A stretch of 64,000 bases of DNA. It comes from Falsochrobactrum ovis. Its GTDB lineage: Bacteria; Pseudomonadota; Alphaproteobacteria; Rhizobiales; Rhizobiaceae. Shown here one piece after another: positions 45,679-56,129 of this stretch. Each line of letters begins with the position of its first letter. Position 1 is the stretch's first letter. Below the pieces are notes generated by a model. That model ran no database searches and was not told the DNA's origin. It saw nothing but the letters and a program-made list of their open reading frames with translations. The stretch lies in contig NZ_QLMK01000003.1 in NCBI RefSeq assembly GCF_003259955.1, forward strand, positions 62,001 to 126,000, written 5' to 3'. The position numbers were made by a program, and so were the translations under genes.

Positions 45679-46189
45679 TTCCGTCCAACTGCCCACATTC
45701 GCCCTCAAAGTCACAAAGCGATAGATCAGGGAAGGAATTCTCAGATGCTATTACCTTCTGAAAGCCACTGCTCGCCTTTCGAACAAGCGTATCGTACCAG
45801 TTGTGTATTCAGTTGAACTTATACGGTTAAACGTACGACCTTTTATCCTATGTAAAGCCATACGGTCACCGCTGCCTCTGTTTGTGATCTGAATGTCAGC
45901 ATCGCCAATGTTTTTTCAAAATTAAGCACCTATAACGTTAACACCAAAGGCGCCCTCATCACACGCGCCGAAAGTTTCACGTGGTCAGATTGAAAAAGTA
46001 GCGACCTGTAGGAGAGTTACCCTAGACCTAACCGGTGAAGTTTAAGGCTCAAAGGTGCGATCGCTTGTTACATTCCCCGCCCACAAGCCATTGACGTTCT
46101 TGGCCTAGTCAATGCGATCATAATTCCTAAAAAAGCTGTCACGGTTAGTATGCCGCTGCAACATCACTTCGCCTCAACATCACTAATTT

Positions 46190-46740
46190 AGCGATTATGA
46201 CTAATCAACAGGAACGTCAATACCAAGCCTATCTGTCGAACTTGCCCGAATGTTTGAGAACTGCAGCGATGCGCTAACCGAAGCACCGTTGTTCGGAAGC
46301 CACTTGTCTCATTACTTTACGAATAAGCGCATCATTAGGCCGCTTACGACGATAACGCACACTTGATCGATCAATGCATAAAACGGCATACGCCGACGCT
46401 GGCTTACAGCATATACTTGGCGGAGATGAGCAACTGCATCTCGTCTCGCCCCGGGTGTTACCATTTTTTACAGCAACCTTCAAAATGGCATTGACGAGCA
46501 TCGTCTCAGCAAGGAGCTTCTTCAATTTGGAATTTTTTTCTTCTTCCAATGCCTTCAGTTTACGCGCATCGGAAGCAACCGAATTACCTACCAAACTGGG
46601 CTTTGTATCTGTAAAGGCTGGCGCTGCTAATCCCATATTAGCGTCATATTTGGGCAGCCGGCGTTCCCGCTTCCTGCTCTTTAATCATTCTGACTATTTG
46701 TTCTTCTGAAGACCGTTAGCGCTTCATTATTCATCTCCTA
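46190..46740 (-). mobile_element. IS3-family insertion sequence remnant
   Basis: The minus strand encodes pieces of both IS3 orfs. An orfA start with an in-frame stop (near 46733: MKR-stop-RSSEEQIVRMIKEQEAG) is followed by the orfA leucine-zipper part (SDARKLKALEEEKNSKLKKL, 46274-46636 frame). Directly joined is the orfB N-terminus (DRSSVRYRRKRPNDALIRK, VASEQRCFG). Beyond 46273 the orfB frame has several stops. The DDE catalytic domain is absent, so it cannot move. Ends and inverted repeats were not found; limits are approximate. Confidence 0.8.
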
Positions 46741-46858
46741 CCAGGATTGAACTCTACCAAAATCTGAAAAAGTTTGAAGGACTCAGCTCACTAATAGCCA
46801 TGAACCCACTCGTCAATGAGAGCAAGACACAGCAAAAAAGTCATATAATGAAATCAAT

Positions 46859-46932
46859 TGGCTGGGGAACTTGGATTCGAACCAAGACTAACGGAGTCAG
46901 AGTCCGTCGTTCTACCATTAAACTATTCCCCA
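46859..46932 (-). tRNA. tRNA-Gln (anticodon CUG)
   Basis: A 74-nt cloverleaf with an encoded CCA end is visible. Acceptor arms TGGGGAA / TTCCCCA, the anticodon stem ACGGA/TCCGT with loop CTCTGAC (anticodon CTG) and a T arm containing GGTTCGAATCC are present. It marks the boundary between the decayed accessory patch and the housekeeping gene xseA. Confidence 0.97.
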
Positions 46933-47371
46933 GCAAAGATGACGCTCAATCAGTCATCCAGCATCGCGGCCATGTTTTCCGCAGCGAGCGGCTTTCATCT
47001 AGCGATTCTAGGATATGAAGGCAAGCCCTTTTAAGAAAATAATCGTAAGAAATTCAAATCTTATGTCAACGATATGAAATTTCTGGGCATCCTTTAAAGC
47101 CCTCAACAAAAATCGACCAGTTGCGTTATGGGATCTCCGTCCATGAACAATTGCCCGGTCCACCCATCGACGCTGGAAAAAATCAGGACGCGCTCCCTCA
47201 AACGGCGTAGTTCTCTTTTCATCCTGCTCGGGGCGTCTAGTCATGCATTTCTTTCCCAAAGGCTGCGGCGCGTTCGCAACAATGAATTGCTGCCCATCCC
47301 GTGATGTGCATAATGTGGCAGCGGCATTGTGAGCAGTTGATCAGCCGCTACGGGGGCTGGCCAATAGCAGG
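46933..47371. other. Gap between tRNA-Gln and xseA
   Basis: I find no convincing gene. An 83-codon minus-strand frame (47008-47259) has no recognisable domain and a weak ribosome site. The xseA promoter probably lies within the last 100 bases, but no clear -35/-10 pair stands out. Confidence 0.4.
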
Positions 47372-48964
47372 ATGAGCATGGGTTCCGATTCGACACCGAC
47401 CGTCGCTGCGTCAAACGTAGCTGAATTTAGCGTTTCCGAAATCTCTGGCGCGCTTAAACGCACGGTTGAGAATGCGTTTTCACATATTCGCGTGCGCGGC
47501 GAAATTTCTGGCTATCGTGGTCCGCACTCTTCTGGGCACGCTTACTTCGCGCTCAAAGATGATCGTGCCCGCTTGGAGGCCGTAATCTGGCGCGGTTCGA
47601 TGAACCGATTGCGCTTCCGTCCTGAAGAGGGAATGGAAGTAATCGCCACCGGCAAGCTCACGACCTATCCGGGTTCTTCCAAATATCAGATCGTCATTGA
47701 GCAGTTGGAGCCCGCAGGCGCGGGCGCACTAATGGCCCTTCTGGAAGAACGAAAACGCCGACTTGCAGCCGAAGGCCTCTTTGATCCAGCCGCAAAACAG
47801 CTCCTTCCATTCATGCCCAAGGTGATCGGTGTCGTCACTTCACCGACGGGCGCGGTCATCCGCGATATCATCCACCGGATATCTGACCGTTACCCTCTCC
47901 ATGTGATTGTCTGGCCCGTGCGCGTTCAAGGCGAAACATCTGGGGCGGAGGTCGCAGCTGCTATTGACGGCTTCAATTCACTTGAACGAACTGGTCATAT
48001 TCCGCAACCTGACCTCATAATTGTTGCGCGCGGTGGCGGCAGCCTAGAGGATTTATGGGGCTTTAACGATGAAATCGTTGTGCGTTCAGTGGCCGCGTCC
48101 CATATTCCGATCATCTCTGCCGTGGGTCATGAGACTGACTGGACATTAATCGACCTTGCTGCTGATGTGCGCGCACCTACCCCGACGGGCGCCGCAGAAT
48201 TGGCAGTCCCGGTGAAATCAGACTTGCTGGCAACCGTCGCAACGCTATCAGCACGACATTCCGCTGCAATATCGCGTTTTCTTGATATGAAAAGGCAAGC
48301 GCATCGGGCTTGTGCGCGCGCTCTGCCTTCCACTGACCAATTGCTTGCCCTGCCTCGCCGTCGCTTTGACGAAGCGGCATCGCGACTTACAAGGGCGCTT
48401 TTTGTCAATACTCAGAAAAAACGGGTTCATTTTGAAGGCCACGCCCGTCAACTTTCATCGCGACTGCTTCAGCGACGAATTGAAGAGCACAAGCGTAGCA
48501 TCAATTTATTTGAACAGCGTTTGCCGCGCGGGTTGGAAGCATTTTTGCGCGAACGTCGTACATCGCTCTCCCATCGTGCCGAGCGCCTCGCATATGAGCC
48601 TCTGCTACGTCGTCTGCAAATGGCTAAAACGGAAATTGAACAGCGGGATCGCCGCCGCGATCATGCGATCATCCGTTTGCTAGATCATCGTAAACGACGC
48701 AGCCTTGAGCTTGAAAGGTTAATGCGAACACTGTCTTACGAAAGCGTATTAGAGCGCGGTTTTGCAATCGTGCGTGATGCGGAAGGCAAGCCCGTTAAAC
48801 AGGCTGGCAGCATTTCTCAAGGCGACAAGCTTTCAATCCGCTTCCAAGATGGTGTCATAGACGCTATCGCGGGCCACGACGAAGGACGAACTCGGCCTAC
48901 TTCCGCACCCAAAACCCCATCAAAACAGCGCTCGCCTAAAATAGATCAAGGTTCGCTATTCTGA
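47372..48964 (+). CDS. xseA: Exodeoxyribonuclease VII large subunit
   Basis: This 530-residue subunit of the single-strand exonuclease acts in recombination and mismatch repair. The N-terminal OB-fold DNA-binding region ([39 protein letters not shown]) occupies about 15-115. The catalytic core follows ([57 protein letters not shown]). Coiled-coil repeats extend to the C-terminus. The extra C-terminal tail is basic and low-complexity. The small subunit xseB is not in the window. Confidence 0.97.
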   Translation: MSMGSDSTPTVAASNVAEFSVSEISGALKRTVENAFSHIRVRGEISGYRGPHSSGHAYFALKDDRARLEAVIWRGSMNRLRFRPEEGMEVIATGKLTTYPGSSKYQIVIEQLEPAGAGALMALLEERKRRLAAEGLFDPAAKQLLPFMPKVIGVVTSPTGAVIRDIIHRISDRYPLHVIVWPVRVQGETSGAEVAAAIDGFNSLERTGHIPQPDLIIVARGGGSLEDLWGFNDEIVVRSVAASHIPIISAVGHETDWTLIDLAADVRAPTPTGAAELAVPVKSDLLATVATLSARHSAAISRFLDMKRQAHRACARALPSTDQLLALPRRRFDEAASRLTRALFVNTQKKRVHFEGHARQLSSRLLQRRIEEHKRSINLFEQRLPRGLEAFLRERRTSLSHRAERLAYEPLLRRLQMAKTEIEQRDRRRDHAIIRLLDHRKRRSLELERLMRTLSYESVLERGFAIVRDAEGKPVKQAGSISQGDKLSIRFQDGVIDAIAGHDEGRTRPTSAPKTPSKQRSPKIDQGSLF

Positions 48965-48982
48965 ATCGAAGCCTTGATGGCT

Positions 48983-50611
48983 TTAATGAACATCCAAATG
49001 CGGTTTAAGCGGCATATCGTCATGAATCGGTACTGTCTGACGCTCAATCATTCGGTGTATCTGAGGCGGTTTATCACCTTTATGCAAGGCAAATAAGCGT
49101 TGAGAAACCTCTGCATCTGCCTGGGTCCGGCGTTGATTATGCCGGACATATTCGACCCAAGTCGGCACATGGTAGCTTTCTGTCCAGCTTTCGGGATTTT
49201 CCAAATCACGTAATAACGCCCATTGGCGAGCACCATCGCGAATTCGAATACGTCGCCGCAGCGTCATCACTGCGAGAAATTCTGCAACGTCTTCCTGCGC
49301 GATTTTGTAATCAACCATAATCATGATCGGACCACTGCGGGAGCGCAAATCAAGTCGCAAAGTAGGCTCGTTAAAATGATTAAGCGGGTCCAGATTAAGC
49401 GACTCGAATTCCGGTTGCGGCAAAAAAACGCCAATCAACGCGCCAAATAAAAGCACGGCACCGGCAGCTATCAGTGCGGTAGGAACCGAAAAATCATGGG
49501 CCACTACACCCCATAGCCAACTTCCAACAGCCATGCCCCCGAAGGTCGCCGTTTGATAAAGAGCCAATGCTCGGCCCACCACCCATCGCGGTGTAGAAAG
49601 CTGCACAGTGACATTAAAAAGTGAAAGCGCAAGCACCCAGGCAACGCCGACAGGCATCAAAAAGAGACAGCCTAGCCAAACATTGGTCGTTACCGACAGC
49701 AAAGCGCAGCTAATACCGAATGTAACGAAAGCACCGCGCACGATCCATTCATTGCTGACCATTTCACGTAATCGGGTGCTCGAGAGCGCACCACCAATAG
49801 CTCCCAACCCAAAGAAGCCCAGCATAATGCCATAGGTCAGTGCGGTCCCTTGCACCATATCACGCGCAACGAGGGGTAAGAGCGCCAAAACCACCACACC
49901 AGCCAAGCCGAAAAGAAAGGCCCGGAACATGACCTTAAGAAGGTTGGGCGACATAGAGGCGTAGCGCAATCCGGCCATCATCGCAGAGCCAAAAGTCTCG
50001 CGTGGTAAACTTGATTTGGCTACAACCGGCTTCCATCGCCAAAGCGCAATGATAAGCGTAAAATAGCTTAACGCGTTGAAAAGAAAAGCAAAGGCTGCGC
50101 CAGCCGCGGCAACGATCAAGCCGCCAATTGCCGGCCCAATGCTGCGCATCAGATTAAAACTCATACTATTGAGCGCGACCGCCGATGGCAAATCATTACG
50201 CGAAACAATATCGCCCATTGATGCTTGCCACGAAGGATTATGCAAAGCCCCGCCGCAACCAATAAGGAAGGTAAAGCCCAGCAACATCCATGGCGATAAA
50301 GCGCCCATATAAGTTGAGATCGCCAGAGCAAATGAGACAAGAAGCAGCATAATTTGCGCTGTGAGCATAATACGGCGACGGTCAAAACTATCTGCCAAAG
50401 CGCCCGCCGCCACTGAGAAAATCATAACTGGCAGCGTGGTCGATGCCTGAACCAACGCCACCATATCATCGGATTGCGCGATGGTTGCCATCAGCCATCC
50501 CGCGCCGACCATTTGCACCAGTCCGCCCAGATTGGATACAAGTGTCGCCAACCATAATCCGCGGAATGTCTTGTTCTGAAATGGTGCGAGAGCAGAAACC
50601 CTTTTCGGCAT
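48983..50611 (-). CDS. MFS exporter (EntS/DUF894-like) with C-terminal ABM-like domain
   Basis: This roughly 542-residue protein has an N-terminal 12-segment MFS unit of the EntS/MFS_3 type (FRGLWLATLVSNLGGLVQMVGAGWL, DSFDRRRIML) to about residue 405. A soluble tail of about 110 residues follows, resembling an antibiotic-biosynthesis-monooxygenase (ABM) fold (DYKIAQEDVAEFLAVM, SYHVPTWVEYVRHNQRRT). The combination recurs in Proteobacteria; the substrate is unknown. The ATG at 50611 has AGGAAGG seven bases upstream. It converges on xseA. Confidence 0.85.
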   Translation of the reverse strand: MPKRVSALAPFQNKTFRGLWLATLVSNLGGLVQMVGAGWLMATIAQSDDMVALVQASTTLPVMIFSVAAGALADSFDRRRIMLTAQIMLLLVSFALAISTYMGALSPWMLLGFTFLIGCGGALHNPSWQASMGDIVSRNDLPSAVALNSMSFNLMRSIGPAIGGLIVAAAGAAFAFLFNALSYFTLIIALWRWKPVVAKSSLPRETFGSAMMAGLRYASMSPNLLKVMFRAFLFGLAGVVVLALLPLVARDMVQGTALTYGIMLGFFGLGAIGGALSSTRLREMVSNEWIVRGAFVTFGISCALLSVTTNVWLGCLFLMPVGVAWVLALSLFNVTVQLSTPRWVVGRALALYQTATFGGMAVGSWLWGVVAHDFSVPTALIAAGAVLLFGALIGVFLPQPEFESLNLDPLNHFNEPTLRLDLRSRSGPIMIMVDYKIAQEDVAEFLAVMTLRRRIRIRDGARQWALLRDLENPESWTESYHVPTWVEYVRHNQRRTQADAEVSQRLFALHKGDKPPQIHRMIERQTVPIHDDMPLKPHLDVH

Positions 50612-50758
50612 CCGAAAGCCTTCCTCTTCATCTGTTTCTTGCAATGACCTCGCTTGACGAGAATCACATCATCGCAACAACAGAACCCAGAATAAAGCAC
50701 ATCGTGGGCAACTTCTCGAACAAGTCCTGTTCAAGCTTAATATCTGGCCGAAAAATTG

Positions 50759-50784
50759 GAAGCCGACCCCACATGGGTCGGCTT
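50759..50784 (-). terminator. Terminator of the threonate-type ABC operon
   Basis: The stem GCCGACCC/GGGTCGGC with short loop lies eight bases after the last permease stop. On the minus strand a T5 run follows four bases later; on the plus strand TTTTTT follows directly, so it may act in both directions. Confidence 0.75.
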
Positions 50785-50791
50785 TTTTAAC

Positions 50792-51703
50792 CTATTCTTT
50801 CACTGCGCCTGTCATCGACGAGACGTAGTAATCCACAAAGAAAGAATAAAGGATTACCACCGGTAGCGAGCCAAACAGCGCTCCGGCCATCAAAGCGCCC
50901 CATTCGAAAATATCCCCGCGCACCAACTCCGTCAGCACCCCGACCGGCACTGTCTTATTCTCCGACGATTGAATAAAGGTCAGTGCGTAGATGAATTCAT
51001 TCCACGATAGGGTAAAAGCGAAGATTCCGGCAGAGATCAGCCCTGGAACTGCCAATGGCAGAACGATTTTTGTCAAAATTTGCCAGCGACTTGCCCCATC
51101 AACCAACGCACTTTCTTCAAGCTCGAACGGAATTGAGCGGAAATACCCCATCAGCAACCAGGTGCAAAACGGGATAAGGAAAGTCGGATAGGTGAAAATC
51201 AACGCCATCCGCGTATCGTAAATTCCGATTTTGAAAACCAGAAACGCCAATGGAATGAAGAGAATCGATGGCGGCACCAAATAGGCCAAAAAGATCAGCA
51301 GTCCCACTGACCGTGCGCCGGTGAATCGGATGCGTTCAATAGCATATGCTCCAGCGACCGATGCAATAAGCGAAAGGATCGTTGAAGCGGTTGCCACCAA
51401 CATCGTGTTCCATAGCCAACCCGGATATGAGGTCTCGAATAACAGATATTTGATGTGTTCGAGCGTGGCGCCCACCACCAAAAATGGGCTGTAATTGCTG
51501 TAATCAGTCAACTGGTGGTTGGGCTTTATAGCGGTGACAGTCATCCAATAAAACGGAAACAGCAACACGAAAATAAAGACCGCCAGTGGCAGATAAATAG
51601 TTACCACTCGCCGTGGAAGCCGATTGAGATATGACATGCCCTGCGTATCATCGGTCAACGGCGATGTAGCGACACTGTCGTGAGTTTGTAACTTGGTATT
51701 CAT
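50792..51703 (-). CDS. Sugar/sugar-acid ABC transporter permease (MalG type)
   Basis: This is an inner-membrane permease of about 303 residues with six segments and an EAA-like loop (EESALVDGASRWQILTKIVL). The ATG at 51703 has GGAG six bases upstream; an upstream in-frame start would overlap the previous gene. It is the last gene of the operon that begins with the LtnD-like dehydrogenase. Confidence 0.9.
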   Translation of the reverse strand: MNTKLQTHDSVATSPLTDDTQGMSYLNRLPRRVVTIYLPLAVFIFVLLFPFYWMTVTAIKPNHQLTDYSNYSPFLVVGATLEHIKYLLFETSYPGWLWNTMLVATASTILSLIASVAGAYAIERIRFTGARSVGLLIFLAYLVPPSILFIPLAFLVFKIGIYDTRMALIFTYPTFLIPFCTWLLMGYFRSIPFELEESALVDGASRWQILTKIVLPLAVPGLISAGIFAFTLSWNEFIYALTFIQSSENKTVPVGVLTELVRGDIFEWGALMAGALFGSLPVVILYSFFVDYYVSSMTGAVKE

Positions 51704-51717
51704 GCTCATCTCCGTGA

Positions 51718-52662
51718 TCAATCGCCCCCGCCCTGCTGCCATTTACGACGCTGCAAGCCGAAGAAAGAGAACATGATGGCGGCGAGGAGAAAGGGAATCA
51801 TCGCAACCGCAATCGCCGCCCCCTCGCCCAATTGACCACCGGGAATAGCGCGTTGGAACGACAAAGTCGCCATAAGGTGGGTCGCATTTACCGGACCGCC
51901 CTTTGTCAACACGTAAATAAGCTGGAAATCGGTAAAGGTGAACAATACGGAGAACGTCATCACCACGGCAATGATCGGGGTGAGCATCGGTAAAGTCACA
52001 TAGCGGAAACGCTGCCAGCTCGACGCACCGTCCAGAGATGCCGCTTCCTGAAGTGAAACTGGAATAGTCTGCAATCCTGCCAATAAGGAAATGGCAACGA
52101 ATGGGATACCGCGCCAAACGTTCGCAGCGATAACTGACGCACGCGCATTTGTCGGATCGCCTAAGAAGTTGATCGGACTATTGATCAATCCCATTTCCAT
52201 CAATGCCCAGGAAATAATCGAGAATTGGGAATCAAATATCCACCAAAATGCAAGCGCCGATAGCACAGTGGGCACAACCCAAGGCAGAAGAATAATCGCT
52301 CGGAAAAAAGATTTGATCGGCAGATTCTCATTGAGAAGCAGTGCAAGCCATAAACCGAGCACGAATTTCAACACTGATGCAACGCTTGTATAAAGGATCG
52401 TGTTGAACACAGATAACCAGAAGACGCTATCGTCCCAAAGAAATTCATAATTTTCGAGGCCGACGAAAATCCCGTCCCGTCCGATTGTCGTATCGGTAAA
52501 GCCCAGCCAGACGCCCAGCCCAAGCGGATAAGTAAGAAAACAGAGCAAGAATACTGCCGCAGGCAGCATAAAGAAAAATCCCAGCATATTGTGATTGTTC
52601 CCCATCCGAGAGAACAAAGAACGCTGCGGCGCGCCCGCACCGGTAGAACTTGTCATTGTCAT
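51718..52662 (-). CDS. Sugar/sugar-acid ABC transporter permease (MalF type)
   Basis: This is a 314-residue permease with six membrane segments and an EAA loop (QEAASLDGASSWQRFRYVTLP). It pairs with the MalG-type subunit encoded 14 bases downstream. It follows the binding-protein gene by 70 bases. Confidence 0.92.
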   Translation of the reverse strand: MTMTSSTGAGAPQRSLFSRMGNNHNMLGFFFMLPAAVFLLCFLTYPLGLGVWLGFTDTTIGRDGIFVGLENYEFLWDDSVFWLSVFNTILYTSVASVLKFVLGLWLALLLNENLPIKSFFRAIILLPWVVPTVLSALAFWWIFDSQFSIISWALMEMGLINSPINFLGDPTNARASVIAANVWRGIPFVAISLLAGLQTIPVSLQEAASLDGASSWQRFRYVTLPMLTPIIAVVMTFSVLFTFTDFQLIYVLTKGGPVNATHLMATLSFQRAIPGGQLGEGAAIAVAMIPFLLAAIMFSFFGLQRRKWQQGGGD

Positions 52663-52732
52663 GGATAGCTTCTCCAGGCAAATGGCTTAAGCTGGGGCGA
52701 AAGCATCAACTCTCGCCCCAAAGCCGAAGCGG

Positions 52733-54043
52733 TTAAACGCGATAATAGCGTTCAGCTCGCTTTTCTGCTGCTGCGATGGCGTCTTCCGGCGACATCGAAC
52801 CGGTTACCGCAGCCGCGAACATATCCACGAGCACGTAATCTGCCATTACCGCTGCTGATGCATAGCCAAGCGGACCTGCATAACCATTAGGTCGCAATGT
52901 TTCCGACGCACGCTGATAAGGTCCGTGAACGGGGCGCTGTTTCCAGACCGGATTATCCGCGAATGCACGCAATGGCTGGCAGCAATAAGCGCTGGAACCT
53001 TCAAGCCATGCATTCATCTGGTCAGCTTCCATCATGAATTTGATGTAAGCCTTTGCAGCTTCTGGATATTTGGTGTGATTAAACACCAGTAGTGAACTGG
53101 TCTGGTGTAGTTCGACACTCTTGTCCACCGGCCCGATTGGGAAGTTGGTGCTTTGCGTATCTTCCGCTATTTCCTTGAGAGCCGGATCGTTTTCGGCTGC
53201 ATAGAAAATAGAAACGCCATTTGCTGTCATTGACACCTGTCCGGCCAGATAGGCGCGGTTATTGTTGATATCCAGCCAGCTTTCAGTGCCTGGAATGAAG
53301 GTGTCATAGAGTTCCTTGGCATATTTAACGGCTGCTAGCGTCTCCGGTGAGTTGATCGTCACCTTGCCGCTTTCGTCAACCATCTGCCCGCCATGGCTCC
53401 AAAGAAGCCAATGGGCATAATTATTGCCATCGCCCACAGCTTTACCATGCGGGAACCCTGCCGGTGTACCATTGGCTTTCAGCGCCTTGCAAAGCTCAAG
53501 GAAGCCAGCCGTATCTTGCGGGAACTCGGAAAATCCTGCCTTATTCATCTGGCTTTCGCGATAGACAATCGCGTTGCCGATTGCGGTCAAGGGCATTGCG
53601 ATGAACTTATCACCGCGGGTCGCATATCCTTTCAGGCCTTCGTAAAAGCCACCATATTTCGCATCGAGATAATTGCCGAGTTCTGTTAGATCAAGAAGCT
53701 TATCTGGATATTGGTGTGCGTCGTCGAACCAGCACATTACTATATCCGGGCCAGAACCCACATTCGCGGCCACCGCAGCTTTGGGACGAATATCTTCCCA
53801 GCTTTCCTTATCCACACGGACTTCGACGCCAGTTGCTTCAGTGAACTTTTTGGTATTGGCAAGCCACGCGTCTTCATCACCCTTTACAAAAGGAGTCCAA
53901 CGTAAAAGACGCAGGCTCGCGCCTTCCTCCGGCGTATATTGAGGCTCAGACGCGAATGCCGGGCGAATTCCCAGTCCAGACAGGCTAGACGCGCCTACAA
54001 GGCTTGCCGTTCCGGCAAGAAATGTTCTTCTTTTGATGGTCAT
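52733..54043 (-). CDS. Sugar/sugar-acid ABC transporter substrate-binding protein
   Basis: This is a periplasmic binding protein of about 436 residues. The N-terminus MTIKRRTFLAGTASLVG carries an RR motif typical of Tat export, with cleavage after AFA near residue 31. The rest is a cluster-B (MalE-like) solute-binding fold. GGAGGAG lies just before the ATG at 54043. The ligand is inferred to be a sugar acid or related C4-C6 compound from the dehydrogenase/isomerase genes upstream. Confidence 0.9.
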   Translation of the reverse strand: MTIKRRTFLAGTASLVGASSLSGLGIRPAFASEPQYTPEEGASLRLLRWTPFVKGDEDAWLANTKKFTEATGVEVRVDKESWEDIRPKAAVAANVGSGPDIVMCWFDDAHQYPDKLLDLTELGNYLDAKYGGFYEGLKGYATRGDKFIAMPLTAIGNAIVYRESQMNKAGFSEFPQDTAGFLELCKALKANGTPAGFPHGKAVGDGNNYAHWLLWSHGGQMVDESGKVTINSPETLAAVKYAKELYDTFIPGTESWLDINNNRAYLAGQVSMTANGVSIFYAAENDPALKEIAEDTQSTNFPIGPVDKSVELHQTSSLLVFNHTKYPEAAKAYIKFMMEADQMNAWLEGSSAYCCQPLRAFADNPVWKQRPVHGPYQRASETLRPNGYAGPLGYASAAVMADYVLVDMFAAAVTGSMSPEDAIAAAEKRAERYYRV

Positions 54044-54171
54044 ATGCTCCTCCTCCAAATCCGGGACTTTTTCCCGCTTACATCCGCTGTCCCGTCGGGC
54101 GGATGGCTGATTATGATGGGAACCTAATTGAGCACGCCGGCAACTCCTCTTCGCCAGCGAATTCTTTCACA

Positions 54172-55239
54172 TCATACAGTCAATCGTTGCCCGCTTTGCA
54201 CATCGAATAGATGCACATTGCCGGGATCAATCGAAATAGAAATATTCTCATCTGGCCGGGCGATAACACGCTCCCGGAATACACAGGTGACATCAGCCCC
54301 GCCGAGCTTTGTGACAATATGGGTTTCGTAGCCCGTAGGCTCGATCACACTTACCGGAACGGACATACCTTCACTATCCAAACGGATATATTCAGGGCGA
54401 AGACCATAGATCAGATCTTTACCTGCCGCGTTGGGATAAGCGTGTGAAAGCGGTAAGCGCGTGCCATCTTCAGCGACAAAAACACGGTTGTCATCCTCTG
54501 CCAGCCTGCCTTTAATCATATTCATCGCAGGTGAGCCGATAAATCCAGCAACAAACAGGTTGTTGGGATTATCATAAAGCTCAAGCGGTGAGCCGACCTG
54601 TTCAACCTTGCCATCATGCATGACAACAATTTTGTCAGCCATGGTCATAGCTTCGATCTGATCATGCGTAACATAAACAGTCGTGGTTTTCAGCCGATGG
54701 TGCAGCTCCTTGATCTCTGCACGCATCGCCACGCGTAATTTCGCATCGAGGTTAGAAAGCGGCTCGTCAAACAGAAATACCTGAGGATCTCGCACAATAG
54801 CGCGCCCCATGGCGACACGCTGGCGCTGACCACCCGACAATTGCCGGGGGTAGCGATCCAGCAAATTACTCAGTCCAAGTATCTCGGCTGCATAATTGAC
54901 CCGTTTGTCAATTTCTGCCTGAGGAGATGAATTAAGCATCAGCGAAAAAGCCATATTTTTCGCTACTGTCATGTGAGGATAAAGAGCGTAATTCTGGAAC
55001 ACCATCGCGATGTCCCGCTCCTTTGGCGGCAGCGTGTTAACGGTCCTTCCGCCGATCCGGATTTCCCCACCCGATATATTTTCAAGCCCCGCCAGCATGC
55101 GCAACAAAGTTGATTTACCGCAGCCAGACGGGCCTACTAAAATGACGAATTCACCATCCTCGATGTCGATATCGACACCTTTAATCACGGGGAAATTACC
55201 GAAAGATTTCCTTACGTCGGCGAATTGAACCGCAGCCAT
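54172..55239 (-). CDS. Sugar/sugar-acid ABC transporter ATP-binding protein (UgpC/MalK type)
   Basis: This is a 355-residue ATPase. Walker [10 protein letters not shown] is at 36-44, signature LSGGQRQR at 134-141 and Walker [11 protein letters not shown]; a C-terminal TOBE region follows. It precedes its binding-protein gene by 128 bases and follows the SDR by 113 bases on the same strand. Confidence 0.93.
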   Translation of the reverse strand: MAAVQFADVRKSFGNFPVIKGVDIDIEDGEFVILVGPSGCGKSTLLRMLAGLENISGGEIRIGGRTVNTLPPKERDIAMVFQNYALYPHMTVAKNMAFSLMLNSSPQAEIDKRVNYAAEILGLSNLLDRYPRQLSGGQRQRVAMGRAIVRDPQVFLFDEPLSNLDAKLRVAMRAEIKELHHRLKTTTVYVTHDQIEAMTMADKIVVMHDGKVEQVGSPLELYDNPNNLFVAGFIGSPAMNMIKGRLAEDDNRVFVAEDGTRLPLSHAYPNAAGKDLIYGLRPEYIRLDSEGMSVPVSVIEPTGYETHIVTKLGGADVTCVFRERVIARPDENISISIDPGNVHLFDVQSGQRLTV

Positions 55240-55352
55240 GCATCCTCCTCCCAGAGAGCAATCTATTTATTATGATCACGGTCTCCTCACGCACCGAGAT
55301 CACAAGTTTCTACATTCTCCTACATTTTTCAACCGGGTTAATCTTTGCTCGC

Positions 55353-56129
55353 TTATCCCCGACCAACATAAGGCATTTTCGTTGCCATCACTGTCATGGT
55401 AAGCACATTTGCATTAAGGGGCAAACTTGCCATGTAAACAACAGCATCAGCCACATGCGCAGCGTCGATAGTAGGCTCGGCCGCCAATGTGCCATTAGCT
55501 TGGATAACGCCGGTAGAAATTGTCTTTGTCATATCGGTTGCAGCATTACCGATGTCGATCTGACCGCAAGCAATATCAAAATCTCTACCATCAAGTGCCG
55601 ATGACTTTGTCAGACCCGTTATAGCGTGCTTGGTCGCCGTGTAGGGTGCTGAATTAGGCCGCGGTGTAGTTGCAGAGATAGAACCATTGTTAATAATGCG
55701 CCCGCCGCGAGGATTTTGAGACTTCATAAGTCTAAATGCTTGTTGCGTGCAAAGAAATGCGCCGGTCAGGTTCGCACCGACAATGGTGCTCCACTGTTCA
55801 TAGGTGATTTCTTCCATCGGCACGCCTGGCGCGGTGCCGCCGGCATTATTCACAAGAAGATCAAGCCGTCCGTATTTTGTTTCGATTTCATCAAACAAGG
55901 CTCGAACTGCAACAGGATCACTAACATCCGCTGCAACAGAATGAATTTCTGCTCCGGTTTCCGAGCGGAGTTCTTCAGCTGCCGTTTCGAGAACTTCTGC
56001 GCGCCGCCCCGAGATCACAACCTTGTAACCAGCAATGGCCAAAGCTTTGCTAATCGCGCGCCCCACGCCGGTCCCGCCGCCGGTGACCAACGCTATTCCT
56101 TTGTTTTTCTCACTTACGGCCGCGGTCAT
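55353..56129 (-). CDS. Short-chain dehydrogenase/reductase
   Basis: This is a 258-residue classical SDR. The cofactor loop TGGGTGVG is at 16-23 and NNAGG at 94-98. Catalytic residues are Ser150, Tyr163 and Lys167 (YTATK). Its start overlaps the end of the isomerase gene by 20 bases, so the two are translationally linked. It likely oxidises or reduces an intermediate of the imported sugar acid; the substrate is unknown. Confidence 0.88.
   Translation of the reverse strand: MTAAVSEKNKGIALVTGGGTGVGRAISKALAIAGYKVVISGRRAEVLETAAEELRSETGAEIHSVAADVSDPVAVRALFDEIETKYGRLDLLVNNAGGTAPGVPMEEITYEQWSTIVGANLTGAFLCTQQAFRLMKSQNPRGGRIINNGSISATTPRPNSAPYTATKHAITGLTKSSALDGRDFDIACGQIDIGNAATDMTKTISTGVIQANGTLAAEPTIDAAHVADAVVYMASLPLNANVLTMTVMATKMPYVGRG

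Larger units (their letters stand above)
45152..46189. other. Decayed intergenic region
   Basis: About 1 kb without an intact gene. It contains a probable relict reading frame on the minus strand at 45345-45508 (GALGRPFEKPSDAEQIAEFT.., family unknown). It also contains a terminator-like hairpin at 45545-45569 and a nested inverted repeat at 45620-45678. The pattern suggests old, eroded insertions rather than a regulatory region. Confidence 0.5.

Noticed and set aside
46859-46932. Direct repeat of the tRNA-Gln 3' end as island attachment site
   Set aside because: I looked for the sequence around TTCGAATCC..CCCCA near the distal edge (41.0-41.8 kb) and found no copy.
47008-47259. 83-codon minus-strand frame between tRNA-Gln and xseA
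   Set aside because: No domain, no good ribosome site and unusual composition; left as unannotated gap.
48969-48983. AAGCC-TTGAT-GGCTT hairpin as xseA terminator
   Set aside because: Only a 5-bp stem and a short TTTAAT tail; too weak to call.
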